In this document: piece by piece, positions 16,801 through 25,701 of the stretch | Layout: each line of letters starts with the position of its first letter | Numbering within the stretch: the first letter of the stretch is position 1 | Assembly (NCBI RefSeq): GCF_016482685.1 | Contig: NZ_JACYHF010000015.1 | Span: 92,128 to 156,127 of the forward strand | Reading direction: 5' to 3' | Length of the DNA stretch: 64,000 nt | Origin: Streptomyces sp. DSM 110735 | GTDB lineage: Bacteria > Actinomycetota > Actinomycetes > Streptomycetales > Streptomycetaceae | Translations under genes and position numbers: made by a program | The notes under the pieces: model-generated | Told to the model about the DNA's origin: nothing | Database searches by the model: none | The model's input: only the letters and a program-made list of their open reading frames with translations

Positions 16801-16815
16801 TTGACCCTGTGTACC
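16801..16815 (+). promoter_or_regulatory. BldD-box-like site upstream of cdgB
   Basis: TTGACCCTGTGTACC matches eight of nine fixed positions of the BldD consensus NTNACNC(A/T)GNGTNAN as I recall it. In S. coelicolor cdgB is a known BldD target, which supports the assignment. TTGACC may double as a -35 element. Confidence 0.6.
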
Positions 16816-16895
16816 GAGTGAGGAGCGCGCTGTGATTCAGTGGCGAGAAGAAGCCTTGATGCGCGGCGAGGTCTCGGGGGAGGGGGAGGGCGAGC

Positions 16896-18551
16896 ATGGA
16901 GACAGATTCGGAGCCGTACGTCCCGCTCACATCCCTGCGTCAGTTGCATCAGGTCATGGCCGAGATGAACACGGCACGCAGCCTGGCGGACACCCTCCAG
17001 ATCGTCGCGGACGGCGCGGTCACCGCGCTGGGGTACGAGATGGCGTGCGTGAACCTCGTCCGCCCCGACGGCGATCTCGTCGTCGCCGCCTTCTCCGGCA
17101 ACCCGGCGGCCGAGGCGCTGATCATGGGACGGGTCGGTGCCCGGGAGTCCTGGGAGCGGCGGCTGCGCATGGGCGAGCTGTGGGGGGACCTCGTGTTCAT
17201 CCCCCACCACGAGGGCTGGGTCCTCGACGAGGACGACGTACCGCAGTGGTACACCGAGGGACCCCTCCCGCGGTTCGAGGAGGGGTGGCACCCCGGCGAC
17301 CGGCTCTTCGCGCCGATGTACACGCCCGGGGTCCAGGGCGGGGCGCGGGGCGAGCTGATCGGCGTCATATCCGTCGACCGCCCGCACGGTGGCCGCCGTC
17401 CCGGCGCGTGGGGGCGCGAGGCGCTCCAGATGTACGCCTTCCAGGCAGCCATCGCCCTCAGCAACGCCCATCTGCGCGCCAACATGCAGCGCGCCCTGGT
17501 CCGCCTGGAGCGTGACCAGCAGGCACTTCGCGCCAGCGAGGAAAGCTTCCGCCAGGCGTTCGAGTACGCCCCCTCCGGCATGGCCATCGCGGAGATGGAC
17601 GGCGACCACCACCAGGGCCGCATCCTGCGCACCAACGACGCGCTGTGCCGTCTGCTCGGGCGTCCCGCCGCCGCGATGCGCCGCTACTCCTTCGCCGACC
17701 TCGTCCACCCCGAGGACGTCACCACCCTGCGCCGCACCTCGCCCGAGGGCGGTCGGGGCGAGCTGCGGCTGGCCCGCCGGGACGGCACGTACGTCTGGGT
17801 GTCGCTGCGCAACTCCGTCGTGGCGGACACCACCGACGGACCCCGCTTCCTGCTCACCCACGTCGAGGACATCGAGGAGCGCAAGCGCCGCGAGCTGCAG
17901 CTCGCCCATCGCGCCTCGCACGACTCGCTGACCGGGCTGCCGAACTCCGCCGAGCTGCGCGCGCGGCTCGCCGCCCGGCTGTGCCGCCGTCCGGCGCAGG
18001 CGGGCGGGTTCGACTCGCTCGACGCCGCCTACGGCCACCCGGGCGACGCGGACGCCGGGCACGGTTTCGACTTCGGCTCGGGCGCCGAGGCGTACGACGC
18101 CTTCGACCACCATGTGCACACCATCGCGCCCGAGGGCGGTCACGACGACGGCGCCAAGGGTCTCGCGGTGCTCTTCTGCGACCTGGACGGCTTCAAGTCG
18201 ATCAACGACCGCTTCGGGCACAACGCGGGCGACGCGGTGCTGATCGAGGTCGCGCGGCGGCTGAGCAACGGCGTACGGGACGGCGACACGGTCGCGCGGC
18301 TCGGCGGCGACGAGTTCGTGATCCTCGCCGACGGGCTCGGGCGGGCGGACGCGCAGGACCTCGCCGGGCGGCTGCGGGGCGAGATCATCCAGCCGATCCG
18401 GGCGGAGGGGCGGGCCGTGCGGGTGGGCGCGAGTTTCGGCATCGGCTGGGCGCACTGCGGAATGACGGCGGACGAGGTGTTGAAGTCAGCCGACGAGCGG
18501 ATGTACGTAGAGAAACGATCTCGTCCCAAACAGCACCGGCGTGCCGGGTGA
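16896..18551 (+). CDS. cdgB: GAF-PAS-GGDEF diguanylate cyclase, CdgB-like
   Basis: A 551-residue cytoplasmic enzyme making cyclic di-GMP from GTP. GAF domain about residues 30-195, PAS/PAC about 215-330, GGDEF about 335-545. The catalytic loop is intact (LGGDEF, residues 470-474) and an inhibitory I-site RDGD sits at 461-464, exactly five residues earlier. About 58 residues (364-421) rich in Gly, Asp and His are inserted between the first helix and first strand of the GGDEF domain. Domain order and surrounding genes fit S. coelicolor CdgB, a developmental enzyme feeding BldD. ATG 16896 follows GGGGGAGGG. No EAL domain is present. Confidence 0.92.
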   Translation: METDSEPYVPLTSLRQLHQVMAEMNTARSLADTLQIVADGAVTALGYEMACVNLVRPDGDLVVAAFSGNPAAEALIMGRVGARESWERRLRMGELWGDLVFIPHHEGWVLDEDDVPQWYTEGPLPRFEEGWHPGDRLFAPMYTPGVQGGARGELIGVISVDRPHGGRRPGAWGREALQMYAFQAAIALSNAHLRANMQRALVRLERDQQALRASEESFRQAFEYAPSGMAIAEMDGDHHQGRILRTNDALCRLLGRPAAAMRRYSFADLVHPEDVTTLRRTSPEGGRGELRLARRDGTYVWVSLRNSVVADTTDGPRFLLTHVEDIEERKRRELQLAHRASHDSLTGLPNSAELRARLAARLCRRPAQAGGFDSLDAAYGHPGDADAGHGFDFGSGAEAYDAFDHHVHTIAPEGGHDDGAKGLAVLFCDLDGFKSINDRFGHNAGDAVLIEVARRLSNGVRDGDTVARLGGDEFVILADGLGRADAQDLAGRLRGEIIQPIRAEGRAVRVGASFGIGWAHCGMTADEVLKSADERMYVEKRSRPKQHRRAG

Positions 18552-18703
18552 TCCGCAGGTCAGTGGGTTGAGACGGGCCGACTCGCCCGATTTGGGGGGC
18601 TCGGGGGCCTCACCCGTTCGAGCGAATTCGGGTATGCGGGAAGGTAGGCTCGCCATGCCAACCCGTACCCCATCCGCCCGCACCTGCTTGAGGAGTACCA
18701 GGG

Positions 18704-19618
18704 ATGACGCCCGGCGACAACGGCGCGAGCACGCCCGAGGAAGACGACCCGTTCGGCTACCTGTACGCAGACGGCCAGGCCAGAGGCGCCCAGCCGCCGT
18801 CCGGCGGTTACGGCTACCCGAACGCGGTCAGCCGGGTGCGCGCGGTCGGTGAACGCCAGTACCCCCAGCAGCAGACCTACGGCCAGCAGGTCCCCCCGCA
18901 GCAGGCTGCTTACGGCCAGCAGACGGTCCAGACCCCGCAGGCGGCGCCCGGCGCCGTCCCGACGGGCAGCCGGGTGCAGCAGAACGCCGGGCGGCGTGGT
19001 CCCAACACCAAGGGTCTGCTGATCGGCGCGATCGCCGTGGTCGCCGTGGTCGTCATCGGTATCAGCGTGGCGATGTTCAACGGTGACTCGGGCGACGACG
19101 CGGGCGGTGCCGCGAGCCCCAGCCCGACCCAGTCCAAGAGCACCGCGCCGCATCCCAAGACCACGGCTTCGGCGCCCCCGGGCGAACTCCCGAAGGCCGA
19201 CGCGGCCGACAGCTCGGTCCAGCTCGCGGGCGGCGCGGCACCCGCGTCGGACGTCAAGGGTGCCGAAGCGGCGGGCGGCACGTACGTGGGCGGTCTCAAC
19301 CAGGCCGGTGCGTCGGCGACATGGAGTGTGAGCGTGCCGGAGGAAGGCGCGTACACCTTCTTCATGCGCTACAGCGTGACGGGCGAGGACCAGTCGATGA
19401 CGATCACCGTCAACGGCAAGGAGTACGGCAGCAAGGCCGACCTGCAGAACTACCGGCACGCGGCCGCCAACGACTTCGAGAACGGCTGGGCGACCACCTT
19501 CGTGTACCCGGACCTCAAGAAGGGCGCGAACACGATCTCCGTCTCCTGCCAGGCGGGCGACAAGTGCAACGTGCTGCTGGACCAGCTCTGGGTGAAGAAG
19601 GGCCACGTCACGCGCTAG
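18704..19618 (+). CDS. membrane-anchored extracellular protein with CBM-like domain
   Basis: A 304-residue single-pass protein. Residues 1-100 are cytoplasmic, Gln/Pro/Gly-rich, with repeated YGQQ units. One transmembrane helix follows (about 104-125, LLIGAIAVVAVVVIGISVAMF). After a Ser/Thr/Pro linker, residues about 170-304 resemble a CBM35/CBM6-like beta-sandwich (SWSV-like strand, YTFFMRYSVTG, DNFENGW-like region) with two cysteines. It probably binds cell-wall or extracellular glycan. It follows cdgB in the same direction after 152 bases; a functional link is not established. Confidence 0.75.
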   Translation: MTPGDNGASTPEEDDPFGYLYADGQARGAQPPSGGYGYPNAVSRVRAVGERQYPQQQTYGQQVPPQQAAYGQQTVQTPQAAPGAVPTGSRVQQNAGRRGPNTKGLLIGAIAVVAVVVIGISVAMFNGDSGDDAGGAASPSPTQSKSTAPHPKTTASAPPGELPKADAADSSVQLAGGAAPASDVKGAEAAGGTYVGGLNQAGASATWSVSVPEEGAYTFFMRYSVTGEDQSMTITVNGKEYGSKADLQNYRHAAANDFENGWATTFVYPDLKKGANTISVSCQAGDKCNVLLDQLWVKKGHVTR

Positions 19619-19643
19619 GGCGTTGTCCCTCGCGGCCGGGCTT

Positions 19644-20573
19644 TCAGGCAGCCTCGGCCGCGCCCGTGACCTCGATCCGCCCGCACAGCTCGTCGTAGAC
19701 CGCCCGGTCGAACTCCCCCGCCGCCGGAGCCACTACCGCCGCCGCCGACAGGGCGGTGGCGCGGGTCAGGCGGGTGGGCCAGGGGGCGTTTTCCACCAGG
19801 CCCGACAGCAGGCCCGCGACTGCCGCGTCGCCCGCGCCCGTGGGGTTGCCGCACAGGGGGGAGGGTGGGGTGGCGCGCCAGTGGCCTTCCGGGGTGGCGG
19901 CGAGGAGGCCGGTTGGGCCGAGGGAGGCGACTACGGCGTGGGCGCCTCGGCGGCGGGCGTCGCGGGTGGCGCGCAAGGGCTCGTGGGAGCCCGTCAGTTC
20001 GGCCAGTTCCACGGCGTTCGGCTTCACGATGTCGGGGCGGGCGGCGACGCCGCGGCGCAGGGGTTCGCCGCTGGTGTCGAGGAGGACCGGTACTCCCGCC
20101 GAGCGGGCCACGCGTATCAGACCCGCGTACGCGCCCACCGGCACGCCCGGGGGCAGGCTGCCGGAGAGGGCGACCGCCGAGGCGCCGGTGAGCAGGGTGT
20201 CGTAGGCGCGCAGGAAGGCGGCCCATTCGGCGGGGGAGATCTGCGGTCCGGGTTCGTTCAACTGGGTTGTGTCGCCGGTGAGTTCGTCGACCACCGCCAC
20301 GGTGCGGCGGGTCGGTCCCGCGACCTCCACCAGCGCGTCGGTGAGCAACGCCGTCCCCGCGAGCCGCTCGCGCAGCACCCCTCCGGTCGCGCCGCCCGCG
20401 AACCCGGTGACCGTCACCTCGTGCCCGAGCGCGGCCAGCACCCGCGCCACGTTGACGCCCTTGCCGCCCGGTCGTTCCGCGACGTCGGAGACGCGGTGGG
20501 AGGCGTGGGGGCGCAACGACCGTACGCGGTAGGTGATGTCGAGAGCGGTGTTCAGTGTGACCGTGAGGATCAC
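19644..20573 (-). CDS. PfkB-family sugar kinase (1-phosphofructokinase-like)
   Basis: A 309-residue ribokinase-fold kinase. Its N-terminal MILTVTLNTALD and RPGGKGVNVARVLAALG are typical of 1-phosphofructokinase/tagatose-6-phosphate kinases, and NPTGAGDAAVAGLL holds the catalytic Asp and anion hole. GTG 20573 follows GGGAGGT. It lies downstream of nagA on the same strand after 119 bases, so an aminosugar-related phosphosugar substrate is plausible, though the fructose-1-phosphate role cannot be excluded. Confidence 0.85.
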   Translation of the reverse strand: MILTVTLNTALDITYRVRSLRPHASHRVSDVAERPGGKGVNVARVLAALGHEVTVTGFAGGATGGVLRERLAGTALLTDALVEVAGPTRRTVAVVDELTGDTTQLNEPGPQISPAEWAAFLRAYDTLLTGASAVALSGSLPPGVPVGAYAGLIRVARSAGVPVLLDTSGEPLRRGVAARPDIVKPNAVELAELTGSHEPLRATRDARRRGAHAVVASLGPTGLLAATPEGHWRATPPSPLCGNPTGAGDAAVAGLLSGLVENAPWPTRLTRATALSAAAVVAPAAGEFDRAVYDELCGRIEVTGAAEAA

Positions 20574-20637
20574 CCGGTCCGACCTCCCTCGAAAGTTGGC
20601 GCGGCTTCGGTTTCCGGGGCCCCGATCATGCCAAAGA

Positions 20638-20673
20638 GACGGCGGCCGGCCCACCTCGGGGACGACCGCCGTC
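20638..20673 (-). terminator. weak hairpin between nagA and pfkB-like gene
   Basis: GACGGCGG (20638-20645) pairs with CCGCCGTC (20666-20673) across a 20-base loop in the nagA-pfkB gap. It could attenuate read-through; no T run is seen. Confidence 0.35.
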
Positions 20674-20692
20674 GGATGAAGCGGGGTACGGA

Positions 20693-21862
20693 TCAGGGCA
20701 GTTGGGGCGCGAGAACCCATTCGCCCCGGCGCATGACGCCCTTCACCGTGAACTCGGCGTCCAGCAGCACGAGATCGGCGTCCTTGCCGGGCTCCAGGGA
20801 ACCGATCCGGTCCGAAAGCCCGAGCAGCCGGGCCGGGTTGACGGACAGCGCCTTCACCACGTCGGTCACCGGCAGCCGGTCGACGGTGACCGCCCGCTGG
20901 AAGGCGCGGTCCAGGGTCAGCGTGGACCCCGCGATGGATCCGCCCTCCACGAGGCGGGCCACGCCCTCGCGCACCTCGACCTCCAGCGGGCCGAGCAGAT
21001 AGCGCCCGTCGCCCGAGCCCGCCGCGTCCATCGCGTCGGTGATGAAGGCGACCCGGTCGGCGCCCGCGTGGTGGAAGGCCAACTGGAGTGCGGCCGGGTG
21101 CAGATGGACGCCGTCGTCGATCAGCTCGACGGTGATCCGCTCGTCCTCCAGGAGCGCGGTGATCGGTCCGGGGGCGCGGTGGCCCAGCGGGGGCATGGCG
21201 TTGAAGAGGTGGGTGGCGACGGTCGCGCCCGCGTCGATGGCTTCGACGGTCTGCTCGTAGCTCGCGTCCGTGTGCCCGATGGCGGCGATGACGCCCTGCT
21301 CGGCGAGGAGCCGTACGGAGTCCAGACCGCCGGGGAGTTCGGTGGCGAGGGTGACCATGCGGGCCTGTCCGCGCGCGGCGTCGAGCAGCTTGCGGACCTC
21401 GGCGGGGTCGGGGTCGCGCAGCAGCGCCTCGGAGTGCGCGCCCTTGCGGCAGGGGGAGATGAACGGTCCCTCGAAGTGGATGCCCGCGATGTCGCCCTGC
21501 TCGGCCAGCTCGCCGAGGAGTCCGGCGCGGCGGGCCAGCAGGTCCAGGTCGTCGGTGACGGTGGAGGCGACCAGGGTGGTGGTGCCGTGCGCGCGGTGGG
21601 CGCGTACGGCGGTCAGCGCGTCCTCGGCGCTGCCCACCGCGAAGGAGGCTCCGCCGCCGCCGTGGTTGTGCAGGTCCACGAAGCCGGGGACCAGCCAGTG
21701 GCCGCTCGCGTCGACGACCTCGGCGCCTGCCGGGGCGGGAGGTGCCGCCTCGGCAGGACCCGCGGCGGTGATCCGCGTGCCCTCCACGCTCACGCGGCCG
21801 TCGTCCACCACGCCGGTGGGCAGCACCACCCGTGCGCCGGTGAGTACCAAGCTGGGAGCCAT
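20693..21862 (-). CDS. nagA: N-acetylglucosamine-6-phosphate deacetylase
   Basis: A 389-residue amidohydrolase that removes acetate from GlcNAc-6-phosphate. It shows PGFVDLHNHGGGG (metal HxH), IHFEGPFISP (metal Glu), AIGHTDAS and THLFNAMPPLGHR (metal and substrate histidines), and AFITDAMDAAG with the catalytic Asp. The start codon overlaps the nagK stop (TGATG), so nagK-nagA is translationally coupled. It acts after nagK or after PTS uptake; no nagB is in the window. Control by DasR is likely from dre-like sites ahead of nagK. Confidence 0.95.
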   Translation of the reverse strand: MAPSLVLTGARVVLPTGVVDDGRVSVEGTRITAAGPAEAAPPAPAGAEVVDASGHWLVPGFVDLHNHGGGGASFAVGSAEDALTAVRAHRAHGTTTLVASTVTDDLDLLARRAGLLGELAEQGDIAGIHFEGPFISPCRKGAHSEALLRDPDPAEVRKLLDAARGQARMVTLATELPGGLDSVRLLAEQGVIAAIGHTDASYEQTVEAIDAGATVATHLFNAMPPLGHRAPGPITALLEDERITVELIDDGVHLHPAALQLAFHHAGADRVAFITDAMDAAGSGDGRYLLGPLEVEVREGVARLVEGGSIAGSTLTLDRAFQRAVTVDRLPVTDVVKALSVNPARLLGLSDRIGSLEPGKDADLVLLDAEFTVKGVMRRGEWVLAPQLP

Positions 21863-22842
21863 CAGGCGGTTACCTCCGTGGGGTCGGTGCGGTCCGGGCC
21901 GGCGGGGCCCAGGAGATCGCGGGCGAGCAGTCCGGCGCCGAGGCACCCGGCGGTGTCGCCGAGTGCGGCCGGGACGATGGTCGGCGGGGTCTGGAAGGTG
22001 ATCCGGCGCCCCACGGCTTCCCGCAGGGGGCGGAACAACGTCTCGCCCGCCTCCGCGAGTCCGCCGCCGATGATCAGGGTGCCCGGGTCGAGCAGGGTGA
22101 GCGCGGTGACGAGGCCGTCGGCGAGCGCGTCGACCGCGTCGTGCCAGACCCGTTCGGCGCCCGGGTCGCCGTTCGCGACCGCCTTCGCGCAGTCGGCGGC
22201 GTCGGCGTCGTCCCTGCCGGACACGCGCGCCCACGCCTCACCGACGGCTGCCGCGGAGGCGTACCGCTCCAGGCAACCGCGCTGTCCGCAGGGGCAGTCG
22301 GCGCCGCCGGGGCGTACGACGATGTGGCCGATCTCACCGGCGAAGCCGTGGGCGCCCGCCTCGACCCCGCCGCCGATGCCGATGGCGCCCGCGATGCCGG
22401 TGCCGAGCGGCACGAACAGGAAGCGCCCGGCGCCCTTCCCGGCGCCGATCCGGCCCTCGGCGAGTCCGCCGGTGCGCACGTCGTGGCCGAGCGCGACGGG
22501 TACGCCGAGGCGCTCGGCGAGCAGCTCGCGCAGGGGGACGTCGCGCCAGCCGAGGTTGGCGGCGTAGACCGCGCGTCCGCCGCGCTCGTCCACGATGCCG
22601 GGCACCGCGACCCCGGCGGCGACGGCGGGTCCGCCCAGGTGCGCGGCGCCGTGCGCGGCGAGGTCGGCGGCGAAGCCGAGGATCTCCGCGACCACCGCCT
22701 CGGGACCCCGCTCGCGCCCGGTCGCGCGGCGCTCGCGGTGCAGGAGTACGGGCGCCGTGCCCGGGGCAGGCGCGCTGTCGACGCCGAGGAGAGCGGCCTT
22801 CATCCAGGTGCCGCCCACGTCCAGGGCGATGACATGTCTCAC
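21862..22842 (-). CDS. nagK: ROK-family kinase, probable N-acetylglucosamine kinase
   Basis: A 326-residue ROK kinase without the DNA-binding domain of ROK repressors. It opens with ALDVGGTWMKAALL (ATP phosphate loop), has VPLGTGIAGAIG, GEIGH, and the zinc motif CPCGQRGCLE. Its operon with nagA indicates phosphorylation of GlcNAc imported by an ABC system. Start GTG 22842. The promoter region holds two dre-like sites shared with the divergent sugar-binding protein gene. Confidence 0.88.
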   Translation of the reverse strand: MRHVIALDVGGTWMKAALLGVDSAPAPGTAPVLLHRERRATGRERGPEAVVAEILGFAADLAAHGAAHLGGPAVAAGVAVPGIVDERGGRAVYAANLGWRDVPLRELLAERLGVPVALGHDVRTGGLAEGRIGAGKGAGRFLFVPLGTGIAGAIGIGGGVEAGAHGFAGEIGHIVVRPGGADCPCGQRGCLERYASAAAVGEAWARVSGRDDADAADCAKAVANGDPGAERVWHDAVDALADGLVTALTLLDPGTLIIGGGLAEAGETLFRPLREAVGRRITFQTPPTIVPAALGDTAGCLGAGLLARDLLGPAGPDRTDPTEVTA

Positions 22843-22869
22843 CCGTCCAGTGTGACCCGGTGACCCATG

Positions 22870-22885
22870 AGAGGTCTAGTCCACT
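22870..22885. promoter_or_regulatory. DasR-responsive element (dre) candidate 1
   Basis: AGAGGTCTAGTCCACT matches the dre consensus A(C/G)TGGTCTAGACCA(C/G)T at 14 of 16 positions. It lies 28 bases upstream of the nagK start. In Streptomyces DasR binds dre and is released by glucosamine-6-phosphate. Confidence 0.85.
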
Positions 22886-22887
22886 TA

Positions 22888-22903
22888 CGTGGTGTAGACA
22901 TGT
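22888..22903. promoter_or_regulatory. DasR-responsive element (dre) candidate 2
   Basis: CGTGGTGTAGACATGT matches dre at about 12 of 16 positions, 18 bases after the centre of the first site. It lies nearer the sugar-binding lipoprotein gene. Tandem placement would let DasR cover both divergent promoters. Confidence 0.6.
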
Positions 22904-22941
22904 GTTCACATAGCGAACAGTCAGTAAAGGGAATCGGGGTT

Positions 22942-24228
22942 TTGACGGTGCGTCGGCGTACGGCAGGAACGATCGCGGTGGTGTCCGCACTGGGCATGGC
23001 GGCGGTCCTCGGCGGCTGCGGGACCACGGGTTCCTCGCACGTGACCCTCAAGCTGGTCGCCGCCGACTACGGCGACTCCCCGGCCAACAGCTCCAAGAAG
23101 TACTGGGCGACGCTGGTCAGCGCGTACGAGAAGAAGCACCCCGACGTGAAGGTCGACGTCAGCGTGTACTCGTGGAACGACGTCGACGCCAAGGTCAAGC
23201 AGATGGTCGCCGCCGGGCACGCCCCCGACATGGCGCAGATCGGCGCCTACGCCGACTACGCGGCCAAGGGCAAGCTCTACTCCGCCTCCGACCTGCTCTC
23301 CATCCGCACCCAGGCGGACCTCGTCTCGCAGCTCTCCGACGCGGGCGAGTGGGACCACACGCCGTACGGGATGCCGTTCGCCGCCTCCACGCGTGTCCTC
23401 TTCTACAACAAGACGCTCTTCGAGAAGGCGGGCATCACCGACGCGCCCACCACCTGGGACGAGCTGGCCGCCGACGCCGAGGCGCTCAAGGCGAAGGGCG
23501 TGAAGTACCCCTACGCGCTGCCGCTCGGGCCGGAGGAGGCGCAGGCGGAGACCATGCAGTGGCTGCTGAGCGGCGGCGGCAACTACACGGACGACATGGG
23601 TACGTACACCATCGACTCCAGCCAGAACACCCGCACCTTCGCCTGGCTCAAGGACGACCTGGTCGACAAGGGTCTGACCGGACCGGTCGCCCCGGGGCGC
23701 CTGAACCGCGCCGCCGCGTTCTCCGCGTTCGCGAACGGCGAGGTCGGGATGCTCAACGGCCACCCCACGCTGATGCAGCAGGCCGAGTCCAAGGGCGTGA
23801 AGTTCGGCATGGTCCCGATGCCGACCCGCGACGGCGACCACCAGCCCTCGATGGGCGTCGCCGACTGGATGATGGGCTTCAAGCAGCGCGGCCACGCCGA
23901 CCAGATCGGCAGCTTCCTCGACTTCGTCTACCAGGAGAAGAACGTGCTCGCCTTCTCCCACGAGTACGGACTGCTGCCCGTGACCACCTCCGCCTCCGAG
24001 GCGATGGGCGACTCCGAGGCGCCCCGCGACAAGGCGCTGCACCCCTTCCTGGACCAGCTCCAGACCGCCGAGCAGTACCCCGTCGACAAGACCTCCTGGG
24101 CCGAGGTCAGCGCGGCCGTCAAGCAGCAGATCGGCCAGGCGGTCGACACCGACGGCAGCCCCTCGGGCGTGCTGACCCGGCTGCAGTCCACGGCGACGCT
24201 GGCGGACAGCCGGGTGGCCGCCCGCTGA
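22942..24228 (+). CDS. orphan ABC sugar-binding lipoprotein
   Basis: A 428-residue family 1 extracellular solute-binding protein. A signal peptide with RRR n-region ends in a lipobox (VLGGCG). The mature part shows PDMAQIGAYADYA, GMPFAASTRVLFYNKTLF and FANGEVGMLNGH, all typical of sugar-binding proteins. No permease or ATPase genes are adjacent, so it must share membrane components encoded elsewhere. The dre-like sites upstream and the divergent nagKA operon suggest GlcNAc or a chito-oligosaccharide as ligand. Start unclear: TTG 22942 (AAAGGG ten bases before), GTG 22948 or ATG 22900. Confidence 0.88.
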   Translation: MTVRRRTAGTIAVVSALGMAAVLGGCGTTGSSHVTLKLVAADYGDSPANSSKKYWATLVSAYEKKHPDVKVDVSVYSWNDVDAKVKQMVAAGHAPDMAQIGAYADYAAKGKLYSASDLLSIRTQADLVSQLSDAGEWDHTPYGMPFAASTRVLFYNKTLFEKAGITDAPTTWDELAADAEALKAKGVKYPYALPLGPEEAQAETMQWLLSGGGNYTDDMGTYTIDSSQNTRTFAWLKDDLVDKGLTGPVAPGRLNRAAAFSAFANGEVGMLNGHPTLMQQAESKGVKFGMVPMPTRDGDHQPSMGVADWMMGFKQRGHADQIGSFLDFVYQEKNVLAFSHEYGLLPVTTSASEAMGDSEAPRDKALHPFLDQLQTAEQYPVDKTSWAEVSAAVKQQIGQAVDTDGSPSGVLTRLQSTATLADSRVAAR

Positions 24229-24262
24229 CCCGCTGTCCTCGGCGGGGGTTACGGTTGCCGAC

Positions 24263-24487
24263 ATGGAACTGGGCCCCCGCGAGCAGGCGATCCTCGCGCT
24301 GGAGCGCCGGAGCTTCACGGGCCCCGGCGCCAAGGAACGCGCCATCCGCGAACAGCTCGGTCTCACCCCCGTCCACTACTACCAACTCCTCAACGCCCTC
24401 CTGGACGACGAGCGCGCCCTCGCCCACGACCCGGTGACGGTGAACCGGCTGCGCCGGGTGAGAGAAGCGAGACGTTCCGAACGGTGA
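24263..24487 (+). CDS. DUF3263 small helical protein
   Basis: A 74-residue protein with the DUF3263 signature: an opening REQAILALE helix, GAKERAIREQLGLT, then YYQLLNALLDDERALAHDP and a basic tail. It resembles a helix-turn-helix and may bind DNA; its role is unknown. Such genes occur widely in actinomycetes. It lies 34 bases after the sugar-binding protein gene. Confidence 0.85.
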   Translation: MELGPREQAILALERRSFTGPGAKERAIREQLGLTPVHYYQLLNALLDDERALAHDPVTVNRLRRVREARRSER

Positions 24488-24743
24488 CGCTGCGCCGGCT
24501 TCGACGGGTGGGCGCCGGGTCGTGCGGGGCGCGGTGGCTCCGGGAGCGGTGACCTGAGCGCCTGCCCGCGCCTGCCCCGTGCGTCGACACGTCGGGCCGA
24601 CGCCCTGTGCCCGGCACCGCCCGCGCCGACCCTGAGCGCCGATGCCCCCGCACCGACCCTCGGCGCGGATCCCCGCCCCCGAGCGGACCACGACTCCCCG
24701 CCGGGGAGGAGTGCGGAGGGCGCCTCGTGGATAGGGTCGTTTC

Positions 24744-25607
24744 ATGGGTATCCCCGAGACGGACTCCGCCACCCCGAGGGACCTGCCGGTTCCGACGACT
24801 CCGGCCGGACGGGACGGTCTGCGCGCGCTGGTGGAGGGGGCGCGCGGGGCTGTGATCGGTCTGGACTTCGACGGGACGCTGGCTCCCATCGTCGCCGATC
24901 CCGCGCAGGCGCGGGCTCATCCCGAGGCGGTGCCCGCGCTCGTGGAGCTGGCGCCGAAGGTGGCGTCCGTGGCGGTGATCACCGGGCGCCCCGCCGGGGT
25001 GGCCGTACGCAACGGCGGGTTCGCCGGGGTCGAGGGGCTCGGGCATCTCGTCGTCCTCGGGCACTACGGCGCGGAGCGCTGGGACGCGGCCACCGGTGAC
25101 GTCAGCGCCCCCGCGCCGCACCCCGGTATCGCCGCCGTCCGGGCGGAACTGCCGGGCGTGCTGGACCGGGCGGGGGCGTGGCCCGGGACCTGGATCGAGG
25201 AGAAGGGGCGCGCGGTCGCCGTGCACACGCGCCGCGCGGAGGACCCGGACGCCGCGTTCGAGGCGCTGCGCGCTCCGCTGACCGACCTCGCCACCCGGCA
25301 CGGGCTGATCGTCGAACCCGGTCGCCTCGTCCTCGAACTCCGCCCGCCCGGCATGGACAAGGGCGTCGCTCTCCTCGACCACGTCCGCGCCCTCGGCGCC
25401 GACGCCGTCCTCTACGCGGGCGACGACCTCGGCGACCTCCCCGCCTTCGCCGCCGTCGAGAAGCTCCGCACCGGCGGCACCCCCGGTCTCCTGGTCTGCA
25501 GCGGCAGCACAGAGGTCCCGGAACTCGCGGAACGGGCGGACCTGGTGGTGGACGGTCCCGAGGGTGTGGTGGACCTGCTCCGTACCCTCGCCGCGCACAT
25601 GGACTGA
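24744..25607 (+). CDS. otsB: trehalose-6-phosphate phosphatase
   Basis: A 287-residue HAD-superfamily phosphatase. Motif I is LDFDGTLAPI with nucleophile D41, motif II is VITGRP, and the last motif YAGDDLGDLPAF binds magnesium. It converts trehalose-6-phosphate to trehalose, an osmo- and spore-protectant. otsA lies convergent just downstream on the other strand, not in one operon. A 256-base gene-free stretch precedes it. Confidence 0.93.
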   Translation: MGIPETDSATPRDLPVPTTPAGRDGLRALVEGARGAVIGLDFDGTLAPIVADPAQARAHPEAVPALVELAPKVASVAVITGRPAGVAVRNGGFAGVEGLGHLVVLGHYGAERWDAATGDVSAPAPHPGIAAVRAELPGVLDRAGAWPGTWIEEKGRAVAVHTRRAEDPDAAFEALRAPLTDLATRHGLIVEPGRLVLELRPPGMDKGVALLDHVRALGADAVLYAGDDLGDLPAFAAVEKLRTGGTPGLLVCSGSTEVPELAERADLVVDGPEGVVDLLRTLAAHMD

Positions 25608-25701
25608 CCCCCCCTCGGGGCGCCGTCCGCGTCGGACGCGCCGACCGCACGGAAGCGGTTGACGCGCAGAGCTGGCCAACAGGCGCTCACAGCAAGGGAG
25701 T

